Below, in pieces: positions 59,717 to 64,000 of a DNA stretch of 64,000 nt. This stretch comes from Warburgia ugandensis (taxonomy: Eukaryota; Streptophyta; Magnoliopsida; Canellales; Canellaceae). The first letter of the stretch is position 1, and every line of letters begins with the position of its first letter. Below the pieces are notes generated by a model. That model saw only the letters and a list, made by a program, of their open reading frames with translations. It had not been told where the DNA came from and ran no database searches. The translations under genes and the position numbers were made by a program. The stretch spans positions 6,172,001 to 6,236,000 of the forward strand of contig CP141135.1 of NCBI GenBank assembly GCA_035236585.1, written 5' to 3'.

Positions 59717-59726
59717 GCTTGCAATA

Positions 59727-59893
59727 CAGGGCAGCCCAGTGCATGAAGCTCTCACCTATGTGGAATTCGGGGAAGGAGCGGATCATAAGGGCTTGTAGTA
59801 GACAGTCTTACCTCACAGTTTACAAGAGGCTGATTCTACGCCTTAAACCCGTGACCTCAAGGTCACATGACAACAACTTTTGCCGTTGCAATT
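59727..59893 (-). mobile_element. Au SINE, nearly full-length
   Basis: CAGGGCAGCCCAGTGCATGA to ACAACTTTTGCCGTTGCAAT (last bases of the head missing). Target duplication GCTTGCAATA at 59717-59726 and 59894-59903. Confidence 0.88.
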
Positions 59894-60137
59894 GCTTGCA
59901 ATATCTAACCAACAAATTAATTATAGAACTAATGGAGTTTGGACGATAATAAAAATAGTGAGCTGATATTCTCACGCCTATTTCTGATAAATACACGGAC
60001 GCTTTTGAAAATAATAATAATAATAAACAATGGAACAAGAAAATAGCATAAAAAATGCTAGTCAGAAAAAACAAGAAAACCCCCAACATTCTAGCCTACA
60101 AGATAATATTATAAAGCCCTTTATCTATAAAAGGATG

Positions 60138-60317
60138 CGAAGGGGAACCTTAGCTTAACGTTAAGGTTGTCATCGTGCAACCTTGAGATCATGAGTTCAA
60201 GGCGTGGAAATGGCCTTTTGAAAAAATTCAAGACAATGCTATGTACTATAAACCCTTATAGTCTGTCTCTCCCCCGGACCCAACATATGCAAGAGCTTTG
60301 TACACCTGAGCTGCCCT
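60138..60317 (+). mobile_element. Au SINE, full-length, diverged
   Basis: Head GCGAAGGGGAACCTTAGCTT, B-box region GAGATCATGAGTTCAAGGCG, tail TACACCTGAGCTGCCC. Flanks ATAAAAGGATGC and ATAAAGGAATGC look like a decayed target duplication. Confidence 0.85.
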
Positions 60318-61065
60318 TTGTCAATAAAGGAATGCCTAAGCCACCAAGCTCAAGTTTTGTCTTCTTCCATCACATTCTTCTTATTACTATTTTCTGAGGA
60401 GTTTCATGTCTTATTGATGTTTGTTTTATGTGTTGCTAATGGGATTATTAGGAGTATCACTTCTGGATGAGCGGTTCCGATGCTCTTAGTTGGTAGATCA
60501 ACGAGAAAAATCAATCTTATGAAGCATTTGCTTGCTGTTACTGGCACGTATTATTGATAAAAGCTAAGGAATAAATGCTTCTTACGTTGCAGGAGATACC
60601 GGTAAAGGAGGTCAAGTCTGATCAAAGTAGTTAAGTGACAAAATAGTGGGTGCACCTATCAAAAAGTGGAGTGGGAATATCAGCTCCCTAAAATGAAGCA
60701 CATGAGAGGTCTTTTCTAGTGAGAATTAAGGCACGCGTGAAAATATAAAAAGGTTTATCTGTACATAAGATATCATCTTAACTTGCTAGAACATGATTGA
60801 AGGAATGTTTCAAGCAAAGCATGACTATTTATCCTCTTAGATTTGAGAGGTGCATAGCTTAAAGTGAGCGTAGTATTTATTTTTGAGGTACCAAGAGAGA
60901 TTATTTATAAGATGATACACCATGCTTTAGAATGATATTGGACTCAGTGAGGGAGAATATATTGAAGTAAGGGCCATTACAGAGTTGACTTGATAAATCT
61001 ATACATAGTATTTGTTAAAAAGAGTTTATCAAATTTAACAATTTAATAATATCAGTCAAAAGATA
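60318..61065. other. Intergenic spacer
   Basis: Nothing recognised. Confidence 0.4.
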
Positions 61066-61076
61066 CTAACCTGACA

Positions 61077-61244
61077 GCCCCCGTTCACTAAGCTCCCGCC
61101 TATGCAGGGTCTAGGGAAGAGGCGGACCACACGAGCCTATAGTAGGCAGTCTTATCTTGCATCAAGAGGCTGATTCCATTCCTTTAACCCGTGACCTCAA
61201 GGTCACATAACGACAACTTTTACCATTGCGCCAAGGCTCCCTTT
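61077..61244 (-). mobile_element. Au SINE, full-length
   Basis: GCCCCCGTTCACTAAGCTCC at the 3' end, ACCCGTGACCTCAAGGTCAC over the B box, ATTGCGCCAAGGCTCCCTTT at the head. Target duplication CTAACCT(G/A)ACA at 61066-61076 and 61245-61255. Confidence 0.9.
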
Positions 61245-61255
61245 CTAACCTAACA

Positions 61256-61642
61256 AAAAGGTCTAAATTATAATTTCTTTTAATTGGTTGAACCATGTAA
61301 TATAATTGGCGATGAACAAATATATTATCTTCTTTATCTTTTTCAAATAATCCATCAGTGGGGCCCACATATATTAGATGCCTTCTTGTATAGTAGTGGC
61401 TTGTACAACAAATTAGTCAAAGGTTAACTAAAATTACGAAATTTGTTTAAGTCAGTGAGACCCACTTTAGACTTGTTTAGTAATAAAGACATTACCTACA
61501 ACTAGAAAACCTAAGATATCACAATTAAACTTAATATAGTGGAATGAGCAGAAGAAATATATAGAACTTTTCTATCTTAAAGTATGACTCATTTAGGAAG
61601 GTGTGGTGTGTGAGGAAACTCAACCAAACACTATATAAACTA
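61256..61642. other. Spacer between two SINEs
   Basis: Nothing recognised. Confidence 0.4.
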
Positions 61643-61656
61643 AAGGGGGCACCTTA

Positions 61657-61837
61657 AAAGGGCAGCCCCGATGTACAAAATTCAGGTTATTTGGGGTTCG
61701 GGGAAGGGGTAGACCACAAGGGCCTATAGTAGACAGCCTTACCTTGCATTTTTGCAAGAGGCTGTTTTCACGCCGTGAACCTGTGACCTCAAGGTCACAT
61801 GACAACAACTTTTACTGTTATGCCAAGGCTCCCCTTC
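61657..61837 (-). mobile_element. Au SINE, full-length
   Basis: AAGGGCAGCCCCGATGTACA at the 3' end, ACCTGTGACCTCAAGGTCAC over the B box, TATGCCAAGGCTCCCCTTC at the head. Target duplication AAGGGG(G/A)CACCTTA at 61643-61656 and 61838-61851. Confidence 0.92.
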
Positions 61838-61851
61838 AAGGGGACACCTTA

Positions 61852-64000
61852 TCTAAGGATTATATGGTGATGTAACTCCCTAAAATCATTCAAAAGTAAA
61901 TTGCCCCTAGGTTCTCTCTCTGAGTTTTAAAGTTTAGGATGCCTTTTCTTCTACGTGGAGTCACTTCTACTTAAAAGGAGAATATTGTGCTTTTAGAAAA
62001 AGCTAGGGATTACAACAAGGTTGGATGTAAGATGTCTTTTATATCTTTGAAAGGTAAGATCTCTACCATTAATCTCTAATATGATTAGGTTTATCATGTG
62101 ATACAAAGCTATGATTGAGATTAAATAAAAGTTGACCATAGATCTTATGTGAGCCTAGATATTCTACTACAACTCGACATCCTCTACCTCATGTTAGAGG
62201 TCTCAAGATTCCATCTCTTGACCTCTCAGTTAGTAAGGCTCTAATACCATGTTGGTTTGCCCTTCACCATAAAATCTGATTAATAGTAAATGAGCCTGAA
62301 TTAGTTATATGTCTAACTTCATGGCAATGGAAATATCTAAATCACATGGTGCTAGTGGTGCAGTAAGTTGGCTTGAGATGAGATCTAGCTTAAGAGGGCT
62401 TAGGATGGGTTTAGATGACAATAATTTAGCATGAGATGAGTGGAAATATCACTAAGCAAGGTTGACAATTGAGATGTGTTGGATGAGATGGGTTGAGCTG
62501 AGATGATATAGCTCAATGCTCATTTCCAAGTGAAGCAAAATATACGAATGGGGCTGTTTTTTTTTATAGGAACGATCCCCACACTGATTCCATAGTAAAG
62601 CTTAAGATTATTTATATATCTTGAGATAAAGAGATATGAAAACCATTAACAATAATGTAGGTTCACATTTCTCGTCTCATTTCAAGCACCATTAACAATG
62701 AGCAGAGATGAGATTATTTTCATCTCAACTAATCTCAAGTTGAGATGAGATTATATTCATCCCATCTCATCTCAAGCACACCATTAACAATGGAATGAGG
62801 ATCCTTCATCTCAACCCAGCTCAAGCACCGTTAACAGTGATTTAGATATTTTAAGAATGGAGAGGGCTCTTTTATGACATTCCTAAATTTTCCCAACTTC
62901 CAAACCTTCACACCTACACACAAAGAGCTAGATTTATTGATTAGTTAAATACAAATGACTTGCTTGAAGGAGAATCAATGTCATGTTAAAAAAAACAAAA
63001 AACAAAAATAATACAAAGAATATAATTAACATATTAAGCACCATGATGCGGTTGACTTCTAAAACTTCTTCCAAATTATTTGGAAAAAGTTGACAAGAAG
63101 TTAACCCAACTAAACAACAATCTGCTTCAAGAGTGGAGACCAAATCTTGGCTACTAGCAATGACTAACTAAAATAACCAAGCAAAGCAACAGAAATATGA
63201 CAGCATTAGTTTGGCTATTAGCAATAATATAGTAACATTTTCTCTGTAGCCGACAGTGATTATTAGTGCAATTCATCTCTTATATTTTATAGAGGACTAT
63301 TCTATTGCCACAAGCGAAGATGCAAAGCAAATTAGTAATAATTTCCGACCCAGCTGCTACAGGTTATTGACTTACAGGAGAGGACTCAAGGATTGTTATC
63401 TGCAAAATATGTAGTGGTACTACATTCTCTTTTGGAGAAGAAAAAGTATTCTCTGTCCCATGACTCCCTTTAAAGGTTATGTGGATATGAGGATTGAAGA
63501 TGTTTGAAGGCTCGGGAAAGTCTACTTCACTTTTTTGGTGAAAAGTGGCATCATTTTCTCTGAGGAAGACGGATAGTCTGGATGTATGTGATTTGCCATC
63601 ATGGCATCTGTACCTTGTGGAAAATTCTATCCTTCAAACATGACCAAAATATCCTTAAGGCCATATTCACTATGCTTTGCTATCCGGTTAGATTAATTCC
63701 ATGCGGTTTATTTAGGCAAATTTAACATTACTCTCTCTCTCTACTCTCAAATATTATTTTATTTTATTTCTTAAATTTAATAATAGAGCTAGATGATTCA
63801 TTGAAAATATAGGTTAATATAAGATCTACTTAATTAAGTGCCAGCAAGATGCATGGTTTTGATCGATAAAGATCTAACTTTATATGTTGCAAGAGTCCTC
63901 TCAAAAGAAGTACACTTTATAAAGATTTTAGGAAAGGTTAGAGAATAGAGAGATTTTAGGAACCCACATATGGCAGAGTGTCATATCCGCTATTTTTAAA
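61852..64000. other. Intergenic DNA with degenerate repeats
   Basis: About 62165-62275 is related, on the minus strand, to the repeat at 7935-8236 (ATGGTATTAGAGCC motif). About 62350-62850 is rich in GAGATGAG/CTCATCTC words in both directions, with CACCATTAACAATG and similar repeated three or four times; possibly an old foldback element. No gene seen. Confidence 0.4.

Noticed and set aside
1-64000. CRISPR arrays, bacterial operons, phage or toxin genes
   Set aside because: The window is plant nuclear DNA with spliced genes; repeats are SINE, LINE, MITE and microsatellite.

Overview
The window is nuclear DNA of a flowering plant. Four protein genes are recognisable, all of plant type with plant-like introns: a B2-type cyclin, a PUB15-type U-box/ARM E3 ligase, a DSK2/ubiquilin proteasome shuttle and a WVD2-like (TPX2-domain) microtubule protein. 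Between and inside them lie many tRNA-derived SINEs that I recognise as the Au family of angiosperms, several RTE-clade LINE copies, MITEs and microsatellites. The large introns and dense repeats suit a medium-to-large non-grass genome. The species cannot be fixed from sequence alone.

Layout. 1-1.75 kb: 5' end of a minus-strand CYCB2 gene that runs off the left edge, with M-phase (MSA, AACGG) motifs in its promoter. 3.7-7.3 kb: a full-length but broken RTE LINE (copy A). 8.3-9.8 kb: a 5'-truncated RTE copy (B) on the other strand. 10.5-16.9 kb: a tandem segmental duplication (units of 3.7 and 2.6 kb) carrying old SINE copies. It ends about 0.5 kb before PUB15 (17.45-19.98 kb, 4 exons, 658 aa). 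20-31 kb: gene-poor DNA with about ten Au-like SINEs, a pair of foldback MITEs and RTE 3' fragments. 32.1-45.9 kb: DSK2 (8 exons, 553 aa), whose first intron is 11.5 kb and holds a sense-oriented full-length RTE (copy C), two Au SINEs, a Stowaway-type MITE and GA/CT and Z-DNA-like tracts. 48.76-54.57 kb: a WVD2-like gene on the minus strand (6 coding exons, 399 aa) with a probable 3.2-kb 5'-UTR intron that contains an array of short palindromes. 54.6-64 kb: intergenic, with further SINEs, a 36-nt U2 snRNA-like fragment, a caulimovirid (pararetrovirus) fossil fragment and degenerate repeats.

The genes do not form an operon-like unit. Two act in ubiquitin handling (PUB15 as E3 ligase, DSK2 as ubiquitin receptor) and two in cell division or microtubules (CYCB2, WVD2-like), but I see no evidence that the proximity is functional. 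The most unusual structure is at the 5' end of the RTE LINEs. Two independent copies carry tandem ~138-bp monomers that fold into long hairpins with compensatory base-pair changes, followed by an ORF start made of 23-residue tandem repeats.
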